A DNA stretch of 64,000 bases from Silene latifolia (Eukaryota > Streptophyta > Magnoliopsida > Caryophyllales > Caryophyllaceae): positions 142,845,922-142,909,921 of the forward strand of contig NC_133538.1 in NCBI RefSeq assembly GCF_048544455.1, given 5' to 3'. Both the position numbers and the translations under genes were made by a program. Every line of letters begins with the position of its first letter. Positions within the stretch are counted from its first letter, which is position 1. Of the stretch, positions 35,335-47,418 are shown piece by piece. Under the pieces are notes generated by a model that was not told the DNA's origin, searched no databases, and worked only from the letters and a program-made list of their open reading frames with translations.

Positions 35335-36096
35335 TGTTGGAGCTTGTGTCCTCCACAAATTAGTGTGATAACATTTGTAAATCTCTTACAGGTTCACAAG
35401 GGTATACTTCATATTTAATCAGTTGATTAACGATTACCTAATAACGGTTGGCTTGCTAGAAAGTTTGACATTATTATCATACAGATGGCGGTGATCAATT
35501 GGTCCCTAAAGGTCATACCTAAAGGATGTGTTTGAGAAATGTGATTGTATGAAAATATAATCACATTGATGCCTTATATGACTAAACAGTTAGTCAATGT
35601 GTTGATGAGACAATTATTTAATGTCGATTAAATAATATTAGTTGAGACGAATTAACTGTCAATTCGTAAATTGAATATAATAAGTTATATTTAATTAATG
35701 TATATATAATGTTAAGCTTGAACGAATTAATATGTTAATTCGTAATTAAATGTAATCAGTTATATTTAATCAACAAGATGAATGTGTCATAATGGTAATA
35801 GTAAGGGTACTTAAACCAAGAGGTTATGGGATCGATCCTCACTAGATGACAATTTATATTTAACACATTTTATACATTTTTGGAATAACCGAAAATAAGG
35901 AAATTATACTTGGGTGCAACTGATATGCGAATATCAACTTTGATATTGTTCTTAGGCCATTTTTTCTAGGACCGAAGGTTATTTCTTAATCCTTTATGCT
36001 TTTGTTTATGCAATTTAGTTTTATGACTCGTAATCATGACTTTATAATTCGTTATAAACCTTAATTTTAAAGGGATATATACAGATAAATCCCACA
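35335..36096 (+). repeat. 3' LTR of the Copia element (762 bp, internally deleted)
   Basis: Same ends as the 5' LTR, but about 221 bp are missing where AATTATAC joins TTGGGTGCAAC. The missing part corresponds to about 19900-20120. Confidence 0.92.
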
Positions 36097-36101
36097 CAAA
36101 C

Positions 36102-37440
36102 TCATACCCATTATAAGGTGCCACTCCCCTCATCATAAGATTGGGTAACTTACGCATTAGGACTAACACATATGTAAAACAATGCATAAAGAAGCAAAAG
36201 GGCAACTTTCAATTAAACATGATATGCGACGAAGTCAAAAGATAGGCATATGACCCAAAACAAGGGTCACTAGATCGAGTACAGCCTACTCGATCAAGTA
36301 GGTAAAGGTCAGAAGCACGTATAATAAATTACTAGGGCTACTCGACCAAGTTAGGGCTACTCGATCGAGTAAGGGGTACTCGATCGAGTAACAAGAGGTG
36401 CACTGGATCGAGTAAGGGCCACTCGATCGAGTACCCTATGCATTTCTCAGAACTGTCTAATTTTCGTAAAACGGTCATATTTCACTCATTTCTTGGTCAC
36501 TTTGGGCATGTGACCTATCGTTATAATCGTAACAGAACAAGCTATCACCTCCAATTGGAATTACATAAAAATCATATATACAGCTCAAGTTATATCAGTT
36601 TAAAGACAACTCCTCTATAATTGAACAACGTAACTATTTGATTTTCCCTTTCAAACAAATTAAATATCAACAAAGTGAACAAAAGAGACTCGATACTTGT
36701 AAAACCATTATCCCTAACCACATGTTACTATCTACCAGAAGTGAAACAATAACATCTATCATGCTCATATAACATTCAACTTATCAATCATGTACTAACC
36801 GCATACCTTAACTTTATAACTTTTCGTAAAACAAAACATACTTGTACATTACAAATCCTATTCCCATGTTACTAATACAACAATATTACAACTCCACTTC
36901 GTCACCTAAACATATTCTTAATCACGAAATTCATATTCTCATGCAATTGCCACTCCATCTTTTCCGATCAATTCATCCATTCCAACCACATTCTTCATCC
37001 AACATGTGCATATGAAACAACAGTAAGCAAATATATAACTTTATTATATATATAACTTTACGCAAACAAAATCATGTATAATCATATCACATCCCCGAAT
37101 CACATGTTATTAGTATAGCCACATTATAAATTCTCTCTTTCATCACATAACATGCTCTTAATCATAAATCACATTCTTATGCAGTAATTACTTCATATTT
37201 TTCCACCACATCCTCCATTCAATCACATATCATCCATCCATCATACTCATATAAACATTAGTAAATACATAGCGATCCCATGACACCCCATAGTTACCGG
37301 TTTAAAGTTGTAGGGCGAGTTCGCGACTTTAGGACGTCTCCCAAGCCTTTGCATTAGCTCCTAACAACACCTACCCGAGTTCATATTAATTTGACTACCA
37401 AGATTCATTGGGTTCATTAGTTACAGGTTCCAAAATCGCC
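36102..37440 (-). other. Leader region of the outer non-coding element, with dyad array
   Basis: Minus-strand leader downstream of the primer site. An array of ACTCG-NN-CGAGT dyads occupies about 36270-36443, roughly 1 kb from the primer site. The rest is AT-rich, without coding potential. Confidence 0.6.
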
Positions 37441-37452
37441 GCTCTGATACCA
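37441..37452 (-). other. Primer-binding site, initiator-Met tRNA (outer element)
   Basis: The minus strand reads TGGTATCAGAGC next to the 5' LTR end. Confidence 0.88.
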
Positions 37453-37455
37453 CTT

Positions 37456-38803
37456 TGTAACACCCCCATACTCCAAGTGCCTTATCAGGACCACTTAAGG
37501 CATGAGAATGCTACCATCCCGGTTACCCAAGGCAATGTATATCAAATAGACAATAACAAAATGTAATTTATTAAATACATTTAAAGCGATACATGTTCGA
37601 ACCAAAACAGTCACAAAGAAATACAACTGTTCTAAAAAGCTAACTCAAATAAAGTAAACAAATATTTAAGACACAGTGGAAGACTTCTAGATATCTCGTG
37701 GCAACTCACCCCAGCTATCCCATGCGCGTCCATCTCATGCCTGTTCAATAACTGCTCACCACCCCCGAATGGATCGCCACAGTTTTCAAAACATTTAAAC
37801 GGGGTCAGTTACTGATTACCCAAAAATAATACAATAGAAATAATACAACAATCACCCAATCTCCATCATAACTCCACACACCATCATCTCAATAAGTATT
37901 CCACATCGGCAGTGGGGGACCACAGCCATTCCCACCTAAGCCCCGCTCATCTCATCCGAGCGATATCCCATGTTCCTTAATGTGCTCATCCCCTCTATAA
38001 CGGGTTCCATAGAGGGCGAATCAAGGGCGTGAAGTCACTCCTGCAAGTGACTCCACTCAGCCGAGGAGCACCTCGCAAACCACAGACAATTATACAACCA
38101 ACCACATTATACCATAACAATTACCAATTACCAATTCCGAGATGATATAAATCAACAACAATGATCAACCATCAACAATACAATGGAAACAATAACCGAG
38201 TAGGGAAACCTTACCTGGAATAAGCAAATCACCAAGATCGTCACAATCAGCTAATCAAAACCGTTCTTCAACGCAATCACCTCCTATAATCACACAATCA
38301 TACAATCACTATCTAATACACATCATACACCCAAAACCCCCCAAAATACCCAATTAGGGTTTCAACCAAACTCAATGAAATGGCATAAAAATTGTACAAG
38401 GATCTTACCCACAATGCGACGGTCTCAACGACGTAAAGAACTCAACGATCCGACGACTCTAGCTCTTAGGATTTGATAGCAATGTGAGAAGGGAAGGCTA
38501 CGTAACTTGTGTTCTCTTGTGAAAAGTTTAGAATGAAGTAAGAATGAAAAAGAAATGACGAAATATGTTTATATAATCTTCTCGCGTTGGTATCAAACCC
38601 CGACAATTAACCCGTAAAAAGTAACTTACTCGATCGAGTAAGTTACTTACTCGATCGAGTGCCCCCTACTTGATTGAGTGCCACACATACTCGATCGAGT
38701 ACCCATCAGACAGACTACTGATTCATAACCAAAACTCACTTACTCGACAGAGTAAGCCCCACTCGATAGAGTACCCAAAGACATAGAAATCCATAGTATT
38801 ACA
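37456..38803 (-). repeat. 5' LTR of the outer non-coding element (1348 bp)
   Basis: Plus-strand ends are TGTAACACCCCC and GTATTACA. It carries the dyad array at about 38627-38774. The old LINE resumes immediately at 38804. Confidence 0.9.
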
Positions 38804-41694
38804 GGTAGGGCGCGACATCTTGTGGCAGAATGATGAAGGATAGTTAAAGATATAGAACATTTGCTAAAACAAGAAGAAGCATTTTGGCGACAACGGTCAA
38901 GAGCTCTTTGGTTGAAAGAAGGTGATCGAAATAAAAAGTTTTTGCATCGCAAGGCGGGGCAACGAAAAAAGAAGAATTATATGCCTAGACTGGTTGATAA
39001 GGTGGGTGGTGTGAACGAGGATCAGGAAGCTATAGCCCGTTGTGCAGTGACGTATTTTGAGAAGTTATTTACCTCAAATAAGCCGGTTCAGTTTGATGCC
39101 GAGTTGGGAGGGGTGGCTGGACGTGTCACGGGGGAGATAAATGCAATTTTTGGGGCCGCTTATAGTGGGGAGGAGGTTGTAGAGGCGTTAAGTCAAATGC
39201 ATCCGCTCAAATCGCCTGGGCCTGATGGTATGGATGCTTTTTTTTTCAAAATTATTGACATATTGTTAGGCCGGCAGTGATACAGACGGTGGTTAATATT
39301 CTTGCAGGTGGCCCTATGTCAGGTGCGTTAAACCAAACTCAAATTGTTCTAATATCTAAAATAAAGCTCCGGACAAAATGACTGATCTTAGACCAATTAG
39401 TTTTTGCAATGTGCTATGTTCTATACAAGTTGGTATCTAAGGTACTAGCAAATCATTTGAAAAAGTTTCTAGGGGATATTATGTCTGAAAATCAGAGTGC
39501 TTTCACGCCAGGCCAACTTATTACTGATATTATTCTTATTGCATTTGAGCTATTTCACCATATGAAGAATTCGAGAGGTGGTGGTGGTCATATGGCACTA
39601 AAGTTGGATATGTCAAAAGCTTATAATCGAGTGGAATGGGTATTTATGGAGCAAGTTCTAATTAAAATGGGCTTTCATAGTGGCTGGATAGGGAAGGTTA
39701 TGTGTTGCGTTCGATCTGTCCAGTACTCGGTTCTCATTAATGGGAAACCGAACGAGGCATTTGTTCCTGAACAAGGTCTGGGATAAGGTGACCCTTTATC
39801 GCCTTACCTATTTACTTTATGTGCAGAGGTTCTCTCGAGTTTTATGATAAGAGCAGCGAAAATTGGATCGATACATGGTATTAAAGTGGCCCGACGGCCC
39901 CTAGCATTTCACATTTATTATTTGCATATGATAGCATTTTCTTTGTTAAAGCTAATGTTACAGAAGCTGGTATAGTTAAGGAGATTTTACGACGGTATGA
40001 GCAGGCATCATGTCAGATGATAAATTCGAGAAAACTAATGTTTCATTTAGTAGGGGTACTAAGCTAACTCGAAGACAAGCGGTTATTGGATGTTTAGGTG
40101 TGCGGGCCGTGGAGGTTCAAGAGAGGTATGTGGGTTTACCAATTATTGTGAGTTATTCGAAGAAGGTGATAACGTCAATAGTATGGGATAAATTGAGTAA
40201 AAAATTGCAAGGCTGGCGAGGGCTTTTACTCAGTAAGGTGGGGAAAGGAACATTAATAAAGGCAATTGCCCAATCAATTCCCACTTATGCCATGAGTGTG
40301 TTGATGCTCCAGGTTACCTTTTGCGACAAAATGCGGTCATTGGTGTCGAGTTTGTGGTAGGGAGTGGAGAATGGTAAGAGGAAGATCCCTTGGGTAGCCT
40401 GGCATAAATTGTGCAGGTCCAAGGATAGAGGAGGGCTCGGATTTCGTAATTTTGGAAAATTTAATCTCGCTCTTTTAGGGAAGCAGAGGTGGCGGCTCTT
40501 GACTAATACATACAGTCTTATGCTTCGTCTTTTGAAGACTAAGTACTTTCCTAATTCGGATTTCATGGCGGCTAATTTAGGTGGGAAACCGAGTTTTACG
40601 TGGAGGAGTATTTGGGAGTCCCGTGAGGTGATGCACTTGGGGATTAGAAGAAGAATTGGGGATGGAAGGGATACTCGGGTTTGGGATGATCCATGGATTC
40701 CGGCACACAAACTCGGAAAATTATTTCTCCAAGGGGAGCGCATGATGCTGATATGAGGGTGAGTGATCTTATTAACGAGTTTCAACGCACGTGGAATGAA
40801 GATCTTATTAGATCCACGCTACTTCCCTTTGAGCAATAAGGGGTACTTAATAATCGTTTAAATAATAATCAACATGCGGATTCTTGGTGCCGGGATCCAG
40901 ATAAAGCAGGAGAATACTCTATTCGAACAACATATCATTTATTGATGGAGGACGGTGCAGAGGTGGCTGGCCAATCGAGCTTGGGAGCGGATAAATGGTT
41001 GTGGAATAAGATTTGGAAGGTTCCGGTTATCCCACGAATAAAAGTTTTCTTTTGGCAATTTTATAATTATGCTCTTACGACTAAGCGAAAGATAGCGAGA
41101 CGAGTGCAAGATGTTGATGACGCTTGTCCTAGATGGGAGGAGTTAGGAGTGGAGGTGGTACCGAATGGTGGAGGAGGACGGGTACGGGAATGGGTAGAGA
41201 CGATTATGAGGGAGTTGGATTTCTGGGAGTGTGCGGAATTCATGACAGGTTGTTGGGCAATTTGGGAGCGTTGTAATAAGGCTATATTTGAGGATGGAGA
41301 GTGGAGGGCGGATCGGGTGGTTAAACGAGTGAGGGAGATCTTGAATGAAATGAGGGAGGCCGAGAATGATGATGGGGGGGGGTAATAAGGCACCCATATG
41401 AGTGACGATATGATAGACCAGCGGTGGATTCAACCAAGTGCAGGTGTACTTAAAATCAATGTTGATGTTGGTATCTTGGAAGGGATTTGTGTGGGATGGG
41501 GGGCGGTTTATCGCAATGCTGAAGGTATGATTGAGTGGTGTACGGTAGTGCAAGAAATACGGTCGATGAAGGCAAAGGAAGCTGAAGCAATGGCACTCTT
41601 AGTCGGGTTACAAGAGGTTGTGCACCGTGGGGAAAGACGAGTAATTGTGGAGAGTGATTTTTTAAATGTTGTGACAGATATCTGAAGAGTCTAC
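38804..41694 (+). mobile_element. Old L1-type LINE, 3' half
   Basis: Continuation of the LINE at 14039-15656: RT, zinc-like region and RNase H. The 3' end is lost: RNase H breaks off after IVESDFLNVVTDI, followed by a poly-G run (41703-41721) and another element's LTR. No poly-A tail or target duplication remains. Confidence 0.9.
38804..41694 (+). pseudogene. LINE ORF2 (RT, zinc-like region, RNase H), broken
   Basis: Segments in order are FWRQRSRALWLKEGDRNKKF, SQMHPLKSPGPDGMDAFFFK, ENQSAFTPGQLITDIILIAF, ALKLDMSKAYNRVEW, GDPLSPYLF, then the active site. The catalytic FADD of the younger copy reads FAYD here (about 39920-39931). The thumb has KLSKKLQGWRGLLLSK. Stops and frameshifts separate pieces at about 39280, 39410, 39786, 40360, 40756 and 41385. 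The RNase H piece (41398-41685) has NVDVG, KEAEAMALL and VESDF. Confidence 0.9.
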
Positions 41695-43130
41695 ATGGGG
41701 GAGGGAGGGGGGGGGGGGGGGTGAATTGAGTATAAAAACTTAGCCCACTTTTTCGATTTGTCCATATGAGCGAGATGTGTTAATTAATTACTCGAAGTTT
41801 ATGAATTAACCTTGACTAACTAATTAACAATGTAAAACGTAAATAACGAAATAAAGAAATATGCAAAGGACACACGATATTTGAAGTGGTTCAGCTTCAC
41901 ACGTCGAAGCCTACGTCCACTATTCTCGATTAATAATTTTAGTACCTTTCTACGGATTACAAAATTACTAACCCACTCGTACAACTAACTCTACTTGTAA
42001 CTCAATTGAGTACCGTTAAATACCCGGTTTTTGTCTAACTTACGTTAATAAGAAAGTACTTGATTGTTCTCTAGTGTTCACACAATTGAACGGGTAAGAA
42101 ACAATATAAAGAACTATTGTCCAATAATGATATCGATATACGTAATTGACAAATGAAGAACTCGACTTTTTCAAATAAAATAAAGTAAGAACACATTTAA
42201 AAGCGTTTGCAATTAAAAAACAATTTTTACTCTTTTCGCGTGATTTGCTTAAAAGTGTTTTTGCGTGAAAAGTCTTAACCCTTATTAAATAAAAGAGTAA
42301 AGGTAATATTTATTGAAGACGAAAACTAGGGTTCTAAATAGCGGAACCCTAGGACGGTGTGTTATCATGTCTTCTAAGAAAAGAATTAAGTTTAATTCTT
42401 CTCTAAGATATTATCTTATCTTAAAGATATAATATCTTGATAAATAATAAAGAAGATATGAAATCTTTCTTAAATATTTATAACAATATATATTCCTTTT
42501 TGTATGGAAAAGATATCTCACTAGATAATAAAAGGAGATATGAAATCTCTAACAAATTATTATCAAATAAGATATTCTAAACCCTAACTTGTGCAAAGGG
42601 AAAAATGAGAAGAGGATCACGACCAAAGTAGTCGTCCCTCTTACACGAAACCCTAGATGATTTCTTTTTAGGGTTTATCATGAACAATTGCATAAATCCT
42701 AGATAACATGACAACCTATAAGTTGTATTACTAATCAACAGAGAAATGACAAATTATCCACCAAAATAAGTGTAACACCCCCACATACCAAGGTGCCTTA
42801 CCAAGGACCACCCTAGCATGTGAAGCTGCAATCATCTCGGTTCCCCGAGGTAAGTATATCAAAAGGACTAGTAGAAAAAACACCTATTGCGTCAGTTGAT
42901 TTATGTCGGTTCTACAAAAACCGACGCAAAAAGTACTTAGTTTTAGCGGGAATCCATTTTCGCCCTATAGTCAAGCTTTTTGCGTCGATTCTTGGAAGAA
43001 ACTGACATATATAATGCGTCGGTTTTCAGCAGAACCGATGTATTTGATAAAATACGTCAGTTATGTTAGTAACCGACTTATTTGATATCACGTTTTTGCA
43101 TCCGTTGTTCCTAAAACCGATGCAAATGAT

Positions 43131-45184
43131 ATTAATTAAAAAAACCAACAATTAAAACCTCATATTATACACTGAGAACAATCAGACTTCCCACACCAAC
43201 CTGTCCTTCCCTCGCCTCTCATGGCTTCGCCCTAATTCGTCTCCGTCACAACCACACGACTGCCTCCCTACACCAACTACTCCCTCCCTCACATCTTCAT
43301 CACCACCACACGACTGCACATAGAAGTCAAGAACAATACGGTAAAGTTATTAAACCAACAGTCACTTCATTCGCAATTGGTTCGATTGGTGTAAAAGGCA
43401 AAGTGGCGATGACGATAAAGATGGCCGCATTTCAGTTTCAAGTAAGATCTTCTAATTTGGGATTAATTATAATTTCTTGCATTATTTTGTTAACATGATA
43501 AGAATTGGGGGTTAAGGTTTTGTTTTTTTGTTTGATTGATTCAATCAAGCTATAGATCTGATACGATATTTTTTTGTCCTCAGATGTAATGGTGTCATTT
43601 TTATCCAAATGCTTGGATTTTGTTACCATGACCGACCTCCATTATCCTCCGTATCTTCTTCTCTACTCTCCGCCATTGATTCACCTTCCTTTCATCCTCA
43701 ACATTCCATAGGTTTCTTTCTTCATTCTCTCTCTTTTTTAATTAGATCTAGGGTTTTGTACTCAAACCCTAATAATATGAAAACGATAGTCTGACGTTGA
43801 TTTGGTGTTATTGAGTAAATTGGGGCTTTTGTATAAAATATGAAAACGATAGGCTGACGTTTTTGATTTGGTGTTAAGTAAAAAGTTAAAATTTATTTTG
43901 GTATCTACAGTCTTGTCATTTTTTTTTATTGGATTCCCATCTAGGGTTGCTCTATTGTTCTTCATTCTCTTCCTTTTTAGCATACAGTTACTATATTCTA
44001 ATTTCTAATTTGTTAATTTTTTTGTTCCTAAACAAGATTAAAGTCTGTACTCCAGATTCAACATCCCTTCACTATATTCTAATTTGTTAATTCATTTTTT
44101 AAAGATAATGTAATTGGCTCGGAAATTTGGATGAGTATATGACATGCCAGGGCGCATAATTTTTTGATGACAAGTGAGACAACAAAGACTGAATGAAGCT
44201 ATTTCACAAAATATGAGCCAGTACACTTGACAGTTGACATTAATCTTACATGACATAAGCCATGTTATGTGTCATTTCTGCCAAAAATTATGAAGCTATG
44301 CACAAAATAGCCATGTCCACAATCGTCAGATATATGCTACCAAACTAGATTAACAAAACCGGAAAAACTGTAGCCGAATATCAAGTCTTTAAGCCCTTTG
44401 ACATAAATTACCACTTTATCGTTTTGTCCATATCATAGACAATGTTGTGGTGTAATCAAATCAAAAATTTCCAGCGAGGCACAGTATCAAAAAAAAGCTG
44501 AATGTTTTTCATGCTATATTAGTTACTACATACAGAGAGAACCATTTTGAGTTGTTACTGGAATACTGGTTATAGCCTAGGAAGTCACGGAGCACTTTTG
44601 CTGCTCAGAGATTCTCCACATTGCCATGCACCCTGAACCTTAGCAGCAATCTACAGGTTCCACAATACATCCTCTATGAAGGGCCTTGTGCCTGCATCTT
44701 TTATTAGGGATTTATATAACTTGACCGATTATTTCGACACTGTTTACTATTCCCATTATTTATGCTTTGTTCATCAGATGATTTGGGGTTTGGGTGCGGT
44801 TGTTGTGTATGGATTTAATCGGTTGTTGGTTAAATTTTAAATTCAGTTGTGTTAGCAAGTTTTACTTTGGCTGTTGATTAACCTTTAATTCAGTTGTGTT
44901 TGCAGGTTTTACTTCTGATAAAAGTAACTTGTATGGCGGTCGCATTCTCTTTGCTCCTTGTGATGATGGTAAGCTTGGTAGCTCTTTTGATATGCTTTTG
45001 CTTTTTTCCTTCAGTTGGTTTTAAAATCTCTGGCAGTATAAGAGTCCTAAGTCTGTAAACAAAGTTGAGGCCTTAGAGAGTTATTTGATATTAATTGAAA
45101 TTTTTGGCACTCGATCTGCTACATGAAAATAAAATATTCCATTCTTATTGCTTATTAAGTGAATTGTTGCAACTTCTCTCACAG
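43131..45184 (+). other. CACTA interior: leader-like and intron-like sequence
   Basis: 43190-43330 is C/T-rich like a plant 5' UTR. 44906-44968 is a possible exon between TGCAG and GTAAGC, reading SDKSNLYGGRILFAPCDDG in one frame and not recognised. The rest is intron-like. These may belong to the captured importin-alpha gene or to other captured pieces. Confidence 0.35.
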
Positions 45185-46295
45185 TTTGAGGCTGCTTGGG
45201 CGCTTACAAACATTGCATCAGGGACCTCAGAAAACACCAAGGTCGTGATTGATCATGGAGCTGTTCCCATTTTCGCGAATCTCCTTGCTTCTCCAAATGA
45301 TGATGTCTGTGAGCAGGTATCACAGAATAACCAATCACTCCTTTTTAGTTAGTTAATTATTATGCTAACCACTGACGGAAATGAATGGACTTTTTGTATT
45401 CTCTGTTGCTGGACTGCATCGAAAAGTAACTAACAATTGAGACTTCATTTCATGATCCTGACTATGATAAATGGAGGACTCTTCTGATGCTGGATTGCAT
45501 CGAAAAATGACTGTCAAATTTATACATTCCCATAAATTAGTATAGTTTGCATTATAGTTGAGTGTTCATGTATTAATTTCCCATAATGTTAGAGTTCTGC
45601 GTAACTTTGCGACATGAGAAACACATTTAGTTAAGGGGTTTAAACCTCTTAACTACCATTGTTATTAGCAATACTCTGTAAACATTTACCTTTTGAGTGA
45701 TGGTTGAACTGAACAATTAAATATTGTTTGTATATAGTTGCCAAAACGATTGCCGAGTGGATGATTTGTTTTTGTTCTGCGACTTCTGTCTTGTATATTG
45801 TTGTTGGGAATAATATATGGAGTGTGTAATTTGTAAAGGAGGTGTTTTTATTAGAATACAAACTTTTATTAAGAAATGTTTTTCCGTGATTTTTCAGTTC
45901 ATAATCAACAACGGCTCACTGCCATGCCTTTTAAACCTCGAGTCATAATCACAAGAAGAGCATTAAGAAAGAGGCTTGCTGGACCATATCAAATATTACG
46001 GCTGGTAATAGAGCATAGATTCAGGTAATACATTTCAAACCCCTGGTTTATTGTCAACACTTTATGAGCATGTCAAGAATAGAGCCTTGTCCGGTTTTCA
46101 CCCTTATATACCGAATTTCATTTTATTGTTAACTTATTTCATAACGAACTAAACGTTTATTGCTTGCATAATTAAGTCCATATGTATGCTTGATTTTTGA
46201 TTCGTTAATTGAATATCTTCCTGGCCAATATTGGTTAATGTTTAGGCTGTCATTGAAGCTGATTTGATTGGCCCACTCGTCAACTTGCTTGGATA
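45185..46295 (+). pseudogene. Captured importin-alpha (armadillo-repeat nuclear import receptor) fragment
   Basis: Three consecutive exon remnants with their introns are present. Exon 45185-45316 is 44 codons in phase 0 between ACAG and GTATCA, and reads [20 protein letters not shown] ending DDVCEQ. Exon 45898-46024 reads IINNGSLPCLL, then after a frameshift near 45945 SIKKEACWTISNITAG, with a stop close to its end. The exon from 46246 reads AVIEADLIGPLVNLLG, then a stop. These are central Arm repeats of importin-alpha, which binds nuclear localisation signals. Another exon that normally lies between the first two is missing or unrecognised. The fragment is non-functional. Confidence 0.9.
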
Positions 46296-46642
46296 ATATC
46301 TAATGCCCACATCTGGTGATCACAGTTCAATGATTTCATCAATTATATTTTTACTGTGAAACGACCAACGATGCTCTCTCAAGGTGAAGCAAATGGATTA
46401 ATGCGAGCTATTTCAGGTCAATCAACGATATGAATTTGGCTAGAGAAGTTTGAGCTAGTAGATGTTTAGAGAACATTTAATATAGATTAGCTTAGTAACT
46501 AAAACGTTTGTGGGATTATTTATACATTAGATTGTATTTGGAACGTCGTTGGGGCGAATGAGATGTAATCTTGTTTTAAATGTGATGTATTAGTGGTTGG
46601 TTGGTTGGATTTCTTGTTGTAGTTGGTATTCGGATTGTCAAT

Positions 46643-46675
46643 TTTATGGGGTGGTGGTGCCGAAATTTCGGTAAT

Positions 46676-46740
<65 letters not shown>

Positions 46741-47048
46741 CATTAATCAATCAATTGCGTTGGTTCTTGAATGAAATGACGCAGATGAGGAATTAAAGCG
46801 AAAATGAAATGTCAAATGCATCAGTTCTAATTTCAAATGACGCGAAAAGTAGAGCAAATGGTGCCGAAATTTTATGGGGTGGTGGTGCCGAAATTTCGGT
46901 ACTAAATTTATATATATATAAAAAAAAAGCATTAATCAATCAATTGCGTTGGTTCTTGAATGAAATGACGCAGATGAGGAATTAAAGTGAAAATGAAATG
47001 TCAAATGCATCAGTTCTAATTTCAAATGACGCGAAAAGTAGAGCAAAT
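46643..47048. repeat. Tandem duplication within the CACTA subterminal region
   Basis: Unit 46643-46870 and unit 46871-47048 both start TTTATGGGGTGGTGGTGCCG and share the block from GCATTAATCAATCAATTGCG to GAGCAAATG. They differ mainly in the length of an AT tract. Confidence 0.85.
46677..46738. repeat. (AT)n microsatellite
   Basis: About 30 AT units. Confidence 0.97.
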
Positions 47049-47418
47049 GCATCATTTATGGAAAGAAATAACGCAAATAGTTAAATTAGTTGGCGCTAAA
47101 AGAAAATATCAATTGCATCAGTTTTTGACAAAACAGACGCAAAAAATAAAGCAAATGCATCGGTTATGTGTAGAACTGACGCAAATAATAACTATTTGCG
47201 TTAGTTGTAACAACTTTTTGCGTCCATTCTATTGTAGGAACTGACGAAAATACTATCTATTTGCGTCAGTTTTTAAAACACAACTGACGCAAATACTACC
47301 TATTTGCGTCGGTTTCACAACTGACGCATATCAAATACGACCCCTCGGTATACGTCAGTCCAAAACCGACGCAAAAGACCCTCTACGACTGACGCAATAG
47401 AGGTTTTTTCCATTAGTG

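Larger units (their letters stand above)
19328..36096 (+). mobile_element. Ty1/Copia retrotransposon, interrupted by a second non-coding Gypsy-type element
   Basis: LTRs at 19328-20310 and 35335-36096 begin TGTTGGAGC and end CCCACA. A perfect 5-bp target duplication, CAAAC, lies at 19323-19327 and 36097-36101. A tRNA-Met primer site follows the 5' LTR at 20313-20325, and a purine tract precedes the 3' LTR (GAGGACAAGTGGGAGTT). Domain order is gag, protease, integrase, RT, RNase H, which is the Copia order. The integrase-RT region is split at 24267 by an 8.4-kb element. Stops and frameshifts make it non-functional. Confidence 0.95.
15657..38803 (-). mobile_element. Outer non-coding Ty3/Gypsy-type element (LARD-like), containing a Copia element
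   Basis: A minus-strand LTR element with its 5' LTR at 37456-38803, tRNA-Met primer site at 37441-37452, and purine tract next to the partial 3' LTR at 15657-16268. Subtracting the Copia insertion leaves about 4.4 kb of internal sequence with no gag or pol, so it is a large non-autonomous derivative. LTR termini (TGTAATAC...TGTTACA) and the TTCG-rich hairpin before the purine tract match the Tekay/Del-like relatives at 42-56 kb; that lineage name is inference. The outer half of its 3' LTR and adjacent LINE sequence were deleted together, so no target duplication remains. Confidence 0.85.
42866..47418. mobile_element. Non-autonomous CACTA-like element carrying host-gene fragments
   Basis: The right end, read inward, is CACTAATGGAAAAAACC. 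The left end is ACTAGTAGAAAAAACACC after a degraded first base. Both are followed by TATTGCGTCAG. Subterminal regions (42885-43130 and 46740-47400) are packed with direct and inverted copies of TTTGCGTCAGTT/AACTGACGCAAA, as in plant CACTA elements. It interrupts a Gypsy-type LTR; the related solo LTR at 54339 shows the uninterrupted sequence (TATTAAAAGTAACC). The expected 3-bp duplication is not clear. No transposase; the interior holds importin-alpha exons. Confidence 0.8.
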
